A stretch of 6,537 bases of DNA from Candidatus Binatota bacterium (GTDB taxonomy: Bacteria > Desulfobacterota > Binatia > Bin18): the NCBI GenBank assembly GCA_011523315.1, contig WTHE01000364.1, positions 1-6,537 on the forward strand, written 5' to 3'. Under the pieces are notes generated by a model. It was not told where the DNA came from. It searched no databases and saw only the letters and a list, made by a program, of their open reading frames with translations. Made by a program: the position numbers and the translations under genes. Below are positions 1 through 5,408 of this stretch, piece after piece (the first letter of the stretch is position 1; each line of letters starts with the position of its first letter).

Positions 1-2
1 CG

Positions 3-149
3 ACGCTCGACACGGTCAAACGCTTCGAGGACGCCGGCGTGCACCGGCTGTTTGCCTTTTCTCCGGGCTGGATGCGCCGCTCGCGTTTTGCCACCGACCT
101 GTATCCGGCCATGGAACGCTTTGCCGACGAGGTGATGGCGAAGCTGTAA
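3..149 (+). CDS. LLM-class flavin/F420-dependent oxidoreductase, C-terminal end (partial)
   Basis: Only the last 48 codons of this gene are in the window; the reading frame is open from the first bases to a TAA at 147-149. The tail contains FEDAGVHRLFAF followed by YPAMERFADEVM, the pattern in which luciferase-like monooxygenase-fold enzymes end: a last beta strand that predicts position in the barrel, then an amphipathic helix with an RFADEVM-like motif. The next gene ends in the same way (DAGVRYFILS, then RRFAAEVMPEF), which supports the family call and suggests that the two are diverged tandem paralogues. Members of the family use FMN or coenzyme F420 to oxidise or reduce small organic substrates. 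The substrate cannot be told from this fragment. The gene is followed after 10 nt by the next LLM gene and probably shares its transcript. Confidence 0.72.
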   Translation, partial: TLDTVKRFEDAGVHRLFAFSPGWMRRSRFATDLYPAMERFADEVMAKL

Positions 150-153
150 GGAG
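148..153 (+). promoter_or_regulatory. Shine-Dalgarno site overlapping the upstream stop codon
   Basis: AAGGAG starts inside the TAA stop of the upstream LLM gene and lies 6 nt before the ATG at 160. The overlap of stop codon and ribosome binding site implies coupled translation of the two LLM genes and fixes the start of the second one. Confidence 0.75.
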
Positions 154-159
154 CACGAC

Positions 160-1128
160 ATGACCACTCCCCGCCGCCAGTTTCTGAAAAACGCCGGCCG
201 CCTGGCCGCCCTGGCCGCCCTGGCTGGCTCCTGGGTTCCCAAGGTTCAGGCTGCCTCGCCCGGCGCCAGCCAACTCAGCTTTGGCATTCAGACCCCGCCC
301 CAGAATGTGACCTACAGCGCCGTGCAGCAGCTCTGGCTTGAGGCCGACGAGCTGGGCTATGACAGCGCGTTCGGCTTTGACCATTTTTTCCCCATCGTCA
401 CCGATCCCGGCGGCGCGTGTCTGGAGGGCTGGACCCTGCTGGCGGCCCTGGCCGCCCAGACCAGGCGGCTCCGGGTCGGCCTGCTGGTGACCGGCAATAC
501 CTACCGCAACCCGGCCGTACTGGCCAAAATGGCGGCAACCGTGGACCATGTCAGCAACGGCCGGCTGATCCTGGGGCTGGGCGCGGGCTGGTTTGAGCTC
601 GAACACACGGCCTTCGATATCCCCTACTATACGGCCGGCCAGCGCGCCCGGCGCCTGGTCGAAGCGGTCGAGCTGATGAAGCTGCTGTTCACCCAGGAGC
701 GGACCAATTACCAGGGACGCTACTACACGATCACCGACGCGCCGTTTGAGCCCAAGCCGGTCCAGAAGCCCCATCCGCCCATTCTGATCGGCGGCATGGG
801 GCCGCGCGTCATCCAGCCGCTGGCCGCCCGGCACGCCAACATCTGGCATTTCTTTGTGCGCGAGGGCGGTTTGGAGGGCGTCAGAAAAGCTTGTGCCGAT
901 TTTGATGCGGTGTGCCAAAAGGTCGGGCGCGATCCGGCCGAGGTCCAGAAGTCGGTCTCGCTGCGCCTTCCGCTGCTCAGCCGACCGTCGGCCGAGATCG
1001 TCCAGCGGGTCGCGGACTTGCGGGACGCCGGGGTACGCTACTTCATTCTCTCACTGTTTGAGAATCTTGATACTAATCTGGTGCGGCGTTTCGCCGCCGA
1101 GGTCATGCCCGAGTTCCGATCAGCCTGA
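160..1128 (+). CDS. Tat-exported LLM-class F420/flavin-dependent oxidoreductase
   Basis: A 322-residue luciferase-like oxidoreductase with an N-terminal twin-arginine signal. The signal has Arg5-Arg6 in RRQFLK, an alanine/leucine-rich segment at about residues 12-25, and a likely cleavage site after VQA at 29-31, so the mature enzyme is predicted to be folded with its cofactor in the cytoplasm and moved to the periplasm or outer face. The barrel begins at LSFGIQTPP (39-47). Family core features are the DHFF segment (His75), the stretch at about 105-144 including LLVTGNTYRNPAVLAKM and LILGLGAGWF, FEPKPVQKPHPPILIGG (196-212), and the closing helix near 308-318. This arrangement matches the F420-dependent TIGR03560-like branch better than alkane or bacterial luciferases, but F420 versus FMN is inferred. 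The ATG at 160 has an AAGGAG 6 nt upstream. It sits 10 nt after another LLM gene and 22 nt before a PrpF-like gene. A few LLM enzymes, for example mycobacterial Fgd2, are known to be Tat-exported. The substrate is unknown. Confidence 0.88.
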   Translation: MTTPRRQFLKNAGRLAALAALAGSWVPKVQAASPGASQLSFGIQTPPQNVTYSAVQQLWLEADELGYDSAFGFDHFFPIVTDPGGACLEGWTLLAALAAQTRRLRVGLLVTGNTYRNPAVLAKMAATVDHVSNGRLILGLGAGWFELEHTAFDIPYYTAGQRARRLVEAVELMKLLFTQERTNYQGRYYTITDAPFEPKPVQKPHPPILIGGMGPRVIQPLAARHANIWHFFVREGGLEGVRKACADFDAVCQKVGRDPAEVQKSVSLRLPLLSRPSAEIVQRVADLRDAGVRYFILSLFENLDTNLVRRFAAEVMPEFRSA

Positions 1129-1139
1129 AAGCCCAAGAC

Positions 1140-1144
1140 GGGAG
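1140..1144 (+). promoter_or_regulatory. Shine-Dalgarno site that fixes the prpF-like start
   Basis: GGGAG lies 6 nt before the ATG at 1151. The same frame is open upstream as far as 854, inside the preceding gene. This site, and the loss of any family resemblance upstream of 1151, decide for the 1151 start. Confidence 0.65.
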
Positions 1145-1150
1145 CGGACG

Positions 1151-2332
1151 ATGCAGCACAGGGTCCCAGCGGTATTCATGCGCGGCGGCACGAGCCGGGC
1201 GATCTGCTTTCGGGAGGACGACCTGGCCGACTACGACGGACCGACCCGCGAGCGGATCATTCTGGCCGCCCTGGGCAGCCCCGATATGCACGGTCGTCAG
1301 GTCGATGGGCTCGGCGGCGGCATTTCCTCTCTCAGCAAGGTGGCGATCATCGGCAAAAGCCGACGTGCCGATAGCGACGTGACGTTTACCTTCGGCCAGG
1401 TCGATGTCCGCACCCCGACGATCGACTGGAGCAGCACCTGCGGCAATATCTCGGCTGCGGTCGGTCCGTTTGCCGTTGACGAGGGCCTGGTGCCGGCGCT
1501 GGAGCCGCTGACCCGGGTCCGGGTCTTGGCGACCAATACCGGCAAACGCTATATCGCCCAGGTGCCGGTGTGTGACGGCCAGGCCGAGGTTGAGGGCGCG
1601 TATACGATTGACGGCGTGCCCGCCCCTGGGGCGTGCATTCGGCTCGAATACCTGGAGCCCGGGGGCTCGCTGGGCGGCGGGCTGCTGCCGACCGGCCGAC
1701 CCAGACAGGAGCTGGGCTTGAGCGATGGCCGGCGTGTCAGCGTGTCCGTCGTTGATGCCGCCATTCCGACCATTTTTGTACGGGCCGAAGAGGTCGGGGC
1801 TGATGTCCGGCGTCTGGCACCCGAGCTTGACGGCGATCAGAGTTTGCAGGCCAGGCTCGAAGACATCCGCTGTCGGGGGGCTGTGCTGCTGGGTCTGGCC
1901 GCCAGTCCCGAAGACGCCCACACAAAGAGTCCGGCCGCACCAAAGATCGCCCTGGTTGCGCCCCCGGTCCGCTACCGGACGAGCGGTGGACAGGACATCG
2001 AGGTTGGACGGATGGATGTCCTGGCTCGGGCGATTTCCATGGGCAATACCCACCGGACCTTCCCCGCTACGGTGTCGATGTGCACGGCGGTGGCGGCGGC
2101 GGTAGACGGCACGGTCGTCCATCAGGTATCGCAGGTGGCCTCTGCCGGGCGGCTGCGGATCGGCCATCCGGCCGGGGTGATGGAGCTAGGCGCCGAGGTC
2201 CAATGCTGCGGATCAGAGTGGCGGGCCGAACGGATCATCACCCAGCGCACCGCCCGCCGTATCATGGAAGGTTCGGTGCTCGTCCCGCAGCGCTATGTAA
2301 ACGGAACTCCCTGGTTTGCCGACAAGGAATAG
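1151..2332 (+). CDS. PrpF-family isomerase/tautomerase (diaminopimelate-epimerase fold)
   Basis: A 393-residue cytoplasmic protein of the PrpF/4-oxalomesaconate tautomerase family, whose members move a proton and a double bond in unsaturated di- or tricarboxylic acids such as 2-methylaconitate, oxalomesaconate and aconitate. The family signatures are in order: FMRGGTSRAICF (9-20), DGLGGGISSLSKVAI (52-66), STCGNISAAVGPFAVDEG (95-112), SMGNTHRTFPAT (296-307) and IGHPAGVMELGAEV (337-350). Lys63 and Cys97 are 34 residues apart, the same spacing as the catalytically important Lys73 and Cys107 of PrpF, so the enzyme is probably active. The length is normal for the family. The start at 1151 is chosen over an open frame reaching back to 854 because of the GGGAG site and because homology begins there. 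It lies 22 nt after the Tat-LLM gene. There is no propionate-cycle neighbour (prpB, prpC, acnD), so a role in the methylcitrate cycle is not supported; a catabolic acid tautomerase is more likely. The exact substrate is unknown. Confidence 0.9.
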   Translation: MQHRVPAVFMRGGTSRAICFREDDLADYDGPTRERIILAALGSPDMHGRQVDGLGGGISSLSKVAIIGKSRRADSDVTFTFGQVDVRTPTIDWSSTCGNISAAVGPFAVDEGLVPALEPLTRVRVLATNTGKRYIAQVPVCDGQAEVEGAYTIDGVPAPGACIRLEYLEPGGSLGGGLLPTGRPRQELGLSDGRRVSVSVVDAAIPTIFVRAEEVGADVRRLAPELDGDQSLQARLEDIRCRGAVLLGLAASPEDAHTKSPAAPKIALVAPPVRYRTSGGQDIEVGRMDVLARAISMGNTHRTFPATVSMCTAVAAAVDGTVVHQVSQVASAGRLRIGHPAGVMELGAEVQCCGSEWRAERIITQRTARRIMEGSVLVPQRYVNGTPWFADKE

Positions 2333-2343
2333 CGAGTGTCGGT

Positions 2344-2518
2344 TGTATAGACGAACAAAAAAGGAACGCTTGGCTTCTGAGTCGAGATATCCGTCTATAT
2401 CGAGACTTTGCTCTGGTTGGAGTGGATTCGTTATCCGGAGCGTGAGTATCGGGAAATAATCGTCATATTCTTCGACATAGGTATACGGAAATTCGTGCTG
2501 GTAGTGTACCGTGACCAT
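2344..2518 (-). pseudogene. Truncated remnant of a retropepsin-like aspartyl protease
   Basis: Reading leftward from the ATG at 2518-2516, the first 54 or so residues look like the N-terminal part of a small retropepsin-like protein: PYTYVEEYDDYFPILTLRI, then SLDIDGYLDSEAKRSFF. The stretch DIDGYLDSEA occupies the place of the catalytic strand, where an active enzyme has Asp-(Ser/Thr)-Gly-Ala. Here the glycine codon has become GAA (2375-2377), one transition from GGA. After the run of six T (A6 on the plus strand, 2357-2362) the resemblance stops, about 20 nt short of the stop codon of the prpF-like gene. The frame stays open into antisense prpF sequence down to 2213, but that part looks random. 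The second half of the protein is therefore missing. The ATG is 5 nt after the stop of the DUF5678 gene, the usual coupled arrangement of such pairs. I infer a non-functional remnant; the family assignment rests on the short motif and the neighbour. Confidence 0.6.
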
Positions 2519-2523
2519 GTTGA

Positions 2524-2811
2524 CTACCACTCTAAGGTCAGTGGATTCAGGTCAGCGGCCTTTCCTACGTAAAAGATGTATGGAATCCGAATGCCCTTGG
2601 CGCGGGCGCGGGCGACAGCTCGCTGAGGGTCTTTGCCATGGGCGACAATCTCTTCTGCCTCCAGCACGATCCACTGCCCAGAGTAGTTCCGCAGCACTTC
2701 TCCGTGCGCCTGCCTCCACTCTAACTCCCGGCTCCTGTAGCCCGTCGTCGGCGTTCTCCGTGGAGTTTGGCCAGATTCAGATCCGGTCAACCGCTCGGTC
2801 TGTTCTTCCAT
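2524..2811 (-). CDS. DUF5678-domain small protein
   Basis: A 95-residue soluble protein with no signal peptide or membrane segment. Residues about 32-83 match the DUF5678 pattern: an amphipathic helix (WRQAHGEVLRNY), the strand pair QWIVLEAEEIVAHG (46-59), a helix with DPQRAVARARAKGI (61-74), and a last strand IPYIFYVG (76-83). The N-terminal 30 residues are polar and probably flexible. The ATG at 2811 is preceded by GGAG with a 5 nt spacer, which supports this start. The domain has no established biochemical function. It is often encoded immediately upstream of a small retropepsin-like protein, as here, which has led to the idea that the two form a functional pair; that remains inference. 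The partner in this window is broken while this gene is intact. Base composition is lower in GC than the flanking operons, in keeping with an acquired gene. Confidence 0.72.
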   Translation of the reverse strand: MEEQTERLTGSESGQTPRRTPTTGYRSRELEWRQAHGEVLRNYSGQWIVLEAEEIVAHGKDPQRAVARARAKGIRIPYIFYVGKAADLNPLTLEW

Positions 2812-2926
2812 ATGTTCTCCGGTCTATCGCTGGTGGTTTCGTTTGCATTGTTCCCTCACTCCAACCTTTGCCTGTGGTGGGTGGGAAACTTAGCGCAGTC
2901 TAAGCCGATACCGCCTACCCCGCTGT
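2812..2926. other. Spacer between hydrolase and DUF5678 gene
   Basis: This 115 bp gap is downstream of the hydrolase and upstream of the DUF5678 gene. Apart from the weak hairpin at 2889-2904, the ribosome binding site at 2817-2820 and a possible 23-codon minus-strand ORF at 2777-2848 with GAGGG before its ATG, nothing stands out. No convincing promoter hexamers are visible. Confidence 0.5.
2889..2904 (-). terminator. Weak terminator-like hairpin after the hydrolase gene
   Basis: On the minus strand CTTAG, a 6 nt loop and CTAAG form a 5 bp stem that two G-T pairs could extend, followed by TTT. It lies 22 nt beyond the hydrolase stop, where the leftward operon could end. The stem is short and the T run minimal, so the call is tentative. 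Confidence 0.22.
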
Positions 2927-3730
2927 TCAGTGGCCGTGCCTGGCCGCGAAGGCCTCCAGCTCTTGGTTGAACTCCAGCGGTCTTTCGATTTCGTAGCAGT
3001 GGCCGACATCTTTGATGACCCGCAGCTCGGCCTGCGGAATGTGGTCGGCCAGGAACCGGTTGGCCTCAACCGGCGTGCCCCGGTCCTCTTCGCCGACCAG
3101 GACCAGGGTCGGCTGGCGAATGTCTTGCAAACGCTCGGTGATGTCCCAGCGCCACACGCCGTTGGGGTCCTCCAGACAGGCCAGCGCCACCCGGCGGGGA
3201 AAGGTGCCCTCGTCCAGAAAATTGTTCTTGATCATCTGGCACACCTCCGGCCGCTCGGCGCGCGTCTTGACCGAGAAACAGCGCTCGACCAGATCGTCGG
3301 CCGCAGCCTCATAGTCTTCCTGCAGGCTGGCGATGAGCTGGTCGGCATCTAAAAATCGGCTCAGATTGGTGGCGCTGCTGATGATGACATTGCCGGCGAC
3401 CAGGTGGGGATAATCCAGGCTCATCTGCATGGCTCGCATGCCGCCCATGGAGTTGCCGACCAGGATCGCCCGGTCCACCCCCAGGGCGGCCAGGGCTGCG
3501 GCATCGTCGGCCGCCATGTCCTGGATCGAGTAGCCGCTGAGTGGCTTGGATGACAGCCCGTGGCCGCGCGCCTCAATTACAATACAGTGGTACTGGTGGG
3601 CCAGCACCGGGGCCTGAAAGGCCCACAGCCAGGCGTTGGCCGAGAAGCCGTGCAGAAAGACCAGGGGAAAGCCCTTGCCGTAGTGGTTGTAATGAATCCG
3701 GACGCCCTTCTCCCGTTCGATGTACGGCAT
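2927..3730 (-). CDS. Alpha/beta-fold hydrolase
   Basis: A 267-residue cytoplasmic alpha/beta hydrolase with all expected elements. The oxyanion-hole motif is LVFLHGFSANAWLW (23-36), the conserved strand/turn IEARGHGLSSKP lies at 52-63, and the nucleophile elbow GNSMGG puts Ser94 at the active site. The acid is Asp216 in LVGEEDRGTP (211-220) and the base is His244 in DVGHCYEIERP (241-251). A cap region lies at about residues 120-195. Such proteins hydrolyse esters, lactones, meta-cleavage products or epoxides; the GNSMGG elbow and overall plan resemble the meta-cleavage hydrolase/3-oxoadipate enol-lactonase group, but the substrate is not decided by sequence. The ATG at 3730 has GAGGGAG 6 nt upstream; the frame is open to 3934 but the extra sequence overlaps the SnoaL-like gene and has no family features. 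It follows the SnoaL-like gene by 20 nt, so the two are very probably co-translated and work on a related substrate. Confidence 0.9.
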   Translation of the reverse strand: MPYIEREKGVRIHYNHYGKGFPLVFLHGFSANAWLWAFQAPVLAHQYHCIVIEARGHGLSSKPLSGYSIQDMAADDAAALAALGVDRAILVGNSMGGMRAMQMSLDYPHLVAGNVIISSATNLSRFLDADQLIASLQEDYEAAADDLVERCFSVKTRAERPEVCQMIKNNFLDEGTFPRRVALACLEDPNGVWRWDITERLQDIRQPTLVLVGEEDRGTPVEANRFLADHIPQAELRVIKDVGHCYEIERPLEFNQELEAFAARHGH

Positions 3731-3736
3731 GGTCTT

Positions 3737-3743
3737 CTCCCTC
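3737..3743 (-). promoter_or_regulatory. Shine-Dalgarno site that fixes the hydrolase start
   Basis: GAGGGAG on the minus strand lies 6 nt before the ATG at 3730, in the gap between the SnoaL-like gene and the hydrolase. It decides against longer starts in the same open frame. Confidence 0.65.
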
Positions 3744-3750
3744 AGGACTG

Positions 3751-4221
3751 CTATTGGCCGAAGAAGGGTTTCTTGGTCCAGCCCTCTTCGAATGGGGTCA
3801 GGAACTCGGCGTTGACCTTCAGACTCTTGAACTGCCACTCCTGGCCGCTGCGCACATACTCCTCGGCGTACTTGGCGGCCAGCCACAGGGCCTGGTTGTG
3901 CTCGCCCAGGGTGCACGGCTGGAAGAGGTACCACTGACCGGTTGCGGTATCGCCGTCCACCTCGATCAGCGGGTTCATGACCTGGTGCAGGGCAAAAGGA
4001 AAAATTTCGGCCGCACCCTGGAAGAAGGTACGAATTGCCTCGCGGCCGCGGTGGACGCCGAAGTTGCCGCCGTCCCAGACCGCGTCTTCGGTAAACAGCG
4101 CCGCAATCGCGTCCGCGTCATACTGGTCATCGCACGCCGCGCAGTACTTGGCCTTGAGCTTTTTGATCGCCTCAATGTCTTCAACCGCGCGTAGCCGCCG
4201 TTCGAGCTGTTCAAGATCCAT
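3751..4221 (-). CDS. SnoaL-like (NTF2-superfamily) protein
   Basis: A 156-residue protein with the SnoaL_4-type cone fold. It opens with a helix (LERRLRAVEDIEAIKKLKAK, 6-25) and Tyr26, continues with FTEDAVWDGG (43-52), then HRGREAIRTFFQ (57-68), a strand region HQVMNPLIEVDGDTATGQW (79-97), and the final strands with EWQFKSLKVNAEF (128-140). This is the pattern of ring-hydroxylating-dioxygenase-small-subunit/SnoaL relatives, which act as dehydratases, cyclases, isomerases or non-catalytic binding proteins for small hydrophobic molecules. Asp46 and His79 fall in pocket-lining positions of the fold, but a catalytic role is inference. The ATG at 4221 has a strong AGGAGG (4229-4234) 7 nt upstream. 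It lies 58 nt after the second EamA gene and 20 nt before the hydrolase, so it is the middle of a leftward operon. A dehydratase-like step before hydrolysis is plausible but unproven. Confidence 0.85.
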   Translation of the reverse strand: MDLEQLERRLRAVEDIEAIKKLKAKYCAACDDQYDADAIAALFTEDAVWDGGNFGVHRGREAIRTFFQGAAEIFPFALHQVMNPLIEVDGDTATGQWYLFQPCTLGEHNQALWLAAKYAEEYVRSGQEWQFKSLKVNAEFLTPFEEGWTKKPFFGQ

Positions 4222-4279
4222 GGCCTGCCCTCCTCTTTTTTCCCCTACCTACACCAGCCGCCGGCAAATGAAAACCGCT

Positions 4280-4711
4280 TCAGCCGACCAGCACAACCAC
4301 CCCCGCCACGATCAGCAGCGTGCCGATCACGTCGGAGCGTGTGACCCGCTCAATGTCGCGCAGGGCCAGCTGGCTCAGCACCAGGGTGAAGAGCGGGGCG
4401 GCCGAACTCAGCGGGGCGACGACTGCGGCCGGCAGATATTGCAGCGCGCCGAACATGGTGAAGATGGCGACCGTTGTGGCCAGGCCGGCTAGGCCGAAAT
4501 ACCAGCCCGCAGCCCGAGGCATGGACCACAGCCGGCGGCTCTGGCCGCTGCCAAAAAAATACGCGATATACACCAGCGCGCTGGCGACCATGCCGATGCA
4601 GGCGCCGAGGATGGGCTCGTTGCTGATACGCAGGCCCAGCTTGGCCAGAATCGGGTTGGTGCTGTAACACACGGCCGCCAGGAGCGGATACACGGCGTCT
4701 CTGAGATTCAT
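4280..4711 (-). CDS. Half-size EamA/DMT transporter, C-terminal-type half
   Basis: A 143-residue membrane protein with about five hydrophobic helices (near residues 5-25, 33-53, 68-87, 92-116 and 127-142) and one EamA domain. It carries the family signature LSSAAPLFTLVLSQLALRD (101-119) and ends in GTLLIVAGVVVLVG. The previous gene has the matching stretch VNSAPLFTTLLAVVFL, as expected for the two repeats of an EamA transporter. Ordinary members are single proteins of about 290-300 residues with ten helices and two such domains; here the second domain is a separate gene. Its ATG overlaps the stop of the first half by ATGA (4708-4711), so the two should be translated in a coupled way and pair in the inner membrane as a heterodimer. 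The role is probably export of a small metabolite; the substrate is unknown. A recent frameshift in a full-length gene is a less likely alternative. Confidence 0.85.
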   Translation of the reverse strand: MNLRDAVYPLLAAVCYSTNPILAKLGLRISNEPILGACIGMVASALVYIAYFFGSGQSRRLWSMPRAAGWYFGLAGLATTVAIFTMFGALQYLPAAVVAPLSSAAPLFTLVLSQLALRDIERVTRSDVIGTLLIVAGVVVLVG

Positions 4712-5136
4712 GGTCGTTGCTGTCCGGTCAGAAAGCCCACCCCGGCCACAATGCTGAGCATGCCGAGGACGATCCTGAGGGTGATCTGCTCGTGTAAAAA
4801 CACCACCGCCAGCAGCGTGGTGAACAGCGGCGCGCTATTGACTAGGGGGGTGGCTCTGGCCGCTCCCAGCCGGGCAACCCCGATGAAGTTGAACACCCGC
4901 CCGATGCACGGCCCGAGCAGGCCGACCAGCACAAACCACACCGCAGCCTGGGGCGCGACCGCCTGACTGACCGGCCGGGGATGCAGGGCAAACACGGCGG
5001 CCAGCAGCGGCAGGCTGACGATCAGCCCCCAGACCACCGCCACCGAGGTGCTTGAGTAGGTCAGACCCCGCCGGATCAGGATCGGCACCGCCCCCCATAA
5101 GAACGCCGATGTCAGCGCCAGTGCTTCGCCCAGCAT
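4708..5136 (-). CDS. Half-size EamA/DMT transporter, N-terminal-type half
   Basis: A 142-residue inner-membrane protein with about five helices (near residues 3-21, 30-51, 64-85, 93-113 and 118-137). One EamA domain is visible, with the opening LALTSAFLWGAVPILIRRGL (6-25) and the signature ATPLVNSAPLFTTLLA (95-110) followed by VVFLHEQITLR. It ends shortly after the last helix at a TGA that overlaps the ATG of the second half. The pair together has 285 residues, the size of one complete drug/metabolite transporter. The ATG at 5136 is the first start in the frame; upstream only a weak GGGA is seen, so the start is less certain than others here. It is the first gene of the leftward block (EamA-N, EamA-C, SnoaL-like, hydrolase) and its promoter should lie in the spacer shared with the MFS gene. 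Confidence 0.85.
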   Translation of the reverse strand: MLGEALALTSAFLWGAVPILIRRGLTYSSTSVAVVWGLIVSLPLLAAVFALHPRPVSQAVAPQAAVWFVLVGLLGPCIGRVFNFIGVARLGAARATPLVNSAPLFTTLLAVVFLHEQITLRIVLGMLSIVAGVGFLTGQQRP

Positions 5137-5408
5137 GGTCCCAGGCTAGCGGCTTTCGGCGGACGGCTAAAGGGGGCGGGTGGTTCCCCGGCTCGGCTGG
5201 CCCGGAGCCCGACCGTAGGCTACAATCCGGCCCACTCGCATCTGCGGTCCGATGCCGGCCGGCTTTCTGATTGCCCAGACCGGCAGCTGGTCGCAGCCGG
5301 ATTGGCCGGGGTGTCTTTTGTCATCTTGTATTTCCTGGTGATTCCTGCTCCGATTGCCGTTGAGCTGCCTGCGGCCGACCCGGCCGTCCGACACACAGGA
5401 GTTTGCGC
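5137..5408. other. Divergent spacer between EamA operon and MFS gene
   Basis: This 272 bp region must hold promoters for both directions. On the plus strand TACAAT at 5221-5226 is a fair -10 box, but the -35 element at the right distance (near CTGGCC, 5197-5202) is poor. A perfect 10 bp palindrome, GCCGGCCGGC, lies at 5254-5263, though such runs are common in this GC-rich DNA. The frame that starts at GTG 5311 encodes a short hydrophobic peptide running into the MFS start. No clear minus-strand promoter is visible. Confidence 0.45.
5397..5401 (+). promoter_or_regulatory. Shine-Dalgarno site of the MFS gene
   Basis: AGGAG lies 7 nt before the ATG at 5409 and selects this start over the in-frame ATG at 5421. 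Confidence 0.7.

Noticed and set aside
16..918. 300-codon minus-strand open frame
   Set aside because: It lies antisense to the LLM genes, is rich in Gly, Gln and Arg as expected of shadow frames in GC-rich DNA, and shows no domain pattern.
854..1150. N-terminal extension of the prpF-like frame by 99 codons
   Set aside because: The extra part overlaps the LLM gene in another frame, is Arg/Ser-rich, and the family motif starts right after the ATG at 1151, which has its own ribosome binding site.
1103..2167. 354-codon minus-strand open frame
   Set aside because: It is antisense to the prpF-like gene, which has full family motifs. The composition is Arg/Gly/Gln-rich with no recognisable domain.
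2213..2343. Continuation of the protease-remnant frame to 2213
   Set aside because: This part is antisense to the 3' end of the prpF-like gene and has no resemblance to a retropepsin C-terminal half; it is read-through after truncation.
2381..2405. Near-palindrome around GATAT and ATATC as a possible operator or terminator
   Set aside because: The matched stem is only 5 bp with mismatches next to it, there is no T run, and it lies within the protease remnant.
2511..2903. 130-codon plus-strand open frame
   Set aside because: It is antisense to the DUF5678 gene, which has a recognisable domain and a ribosome binding site. The plus-strand product has no pattern.
3731..3934. N-terminal extension of the hydrolase frame
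   Set aside because: It overlaps the SnoaL-like gene, lacks family resemblance, and the ATG at 3730 has a strong ribosome binding site.
5254..5263. GCCGGCCGGC palindrome as a regulator binding site
   Set aside because: GGCC/CCGG runs of this kind recur throughout the GC-rich window, including inside genes, so the palindrome alone is not evidence.
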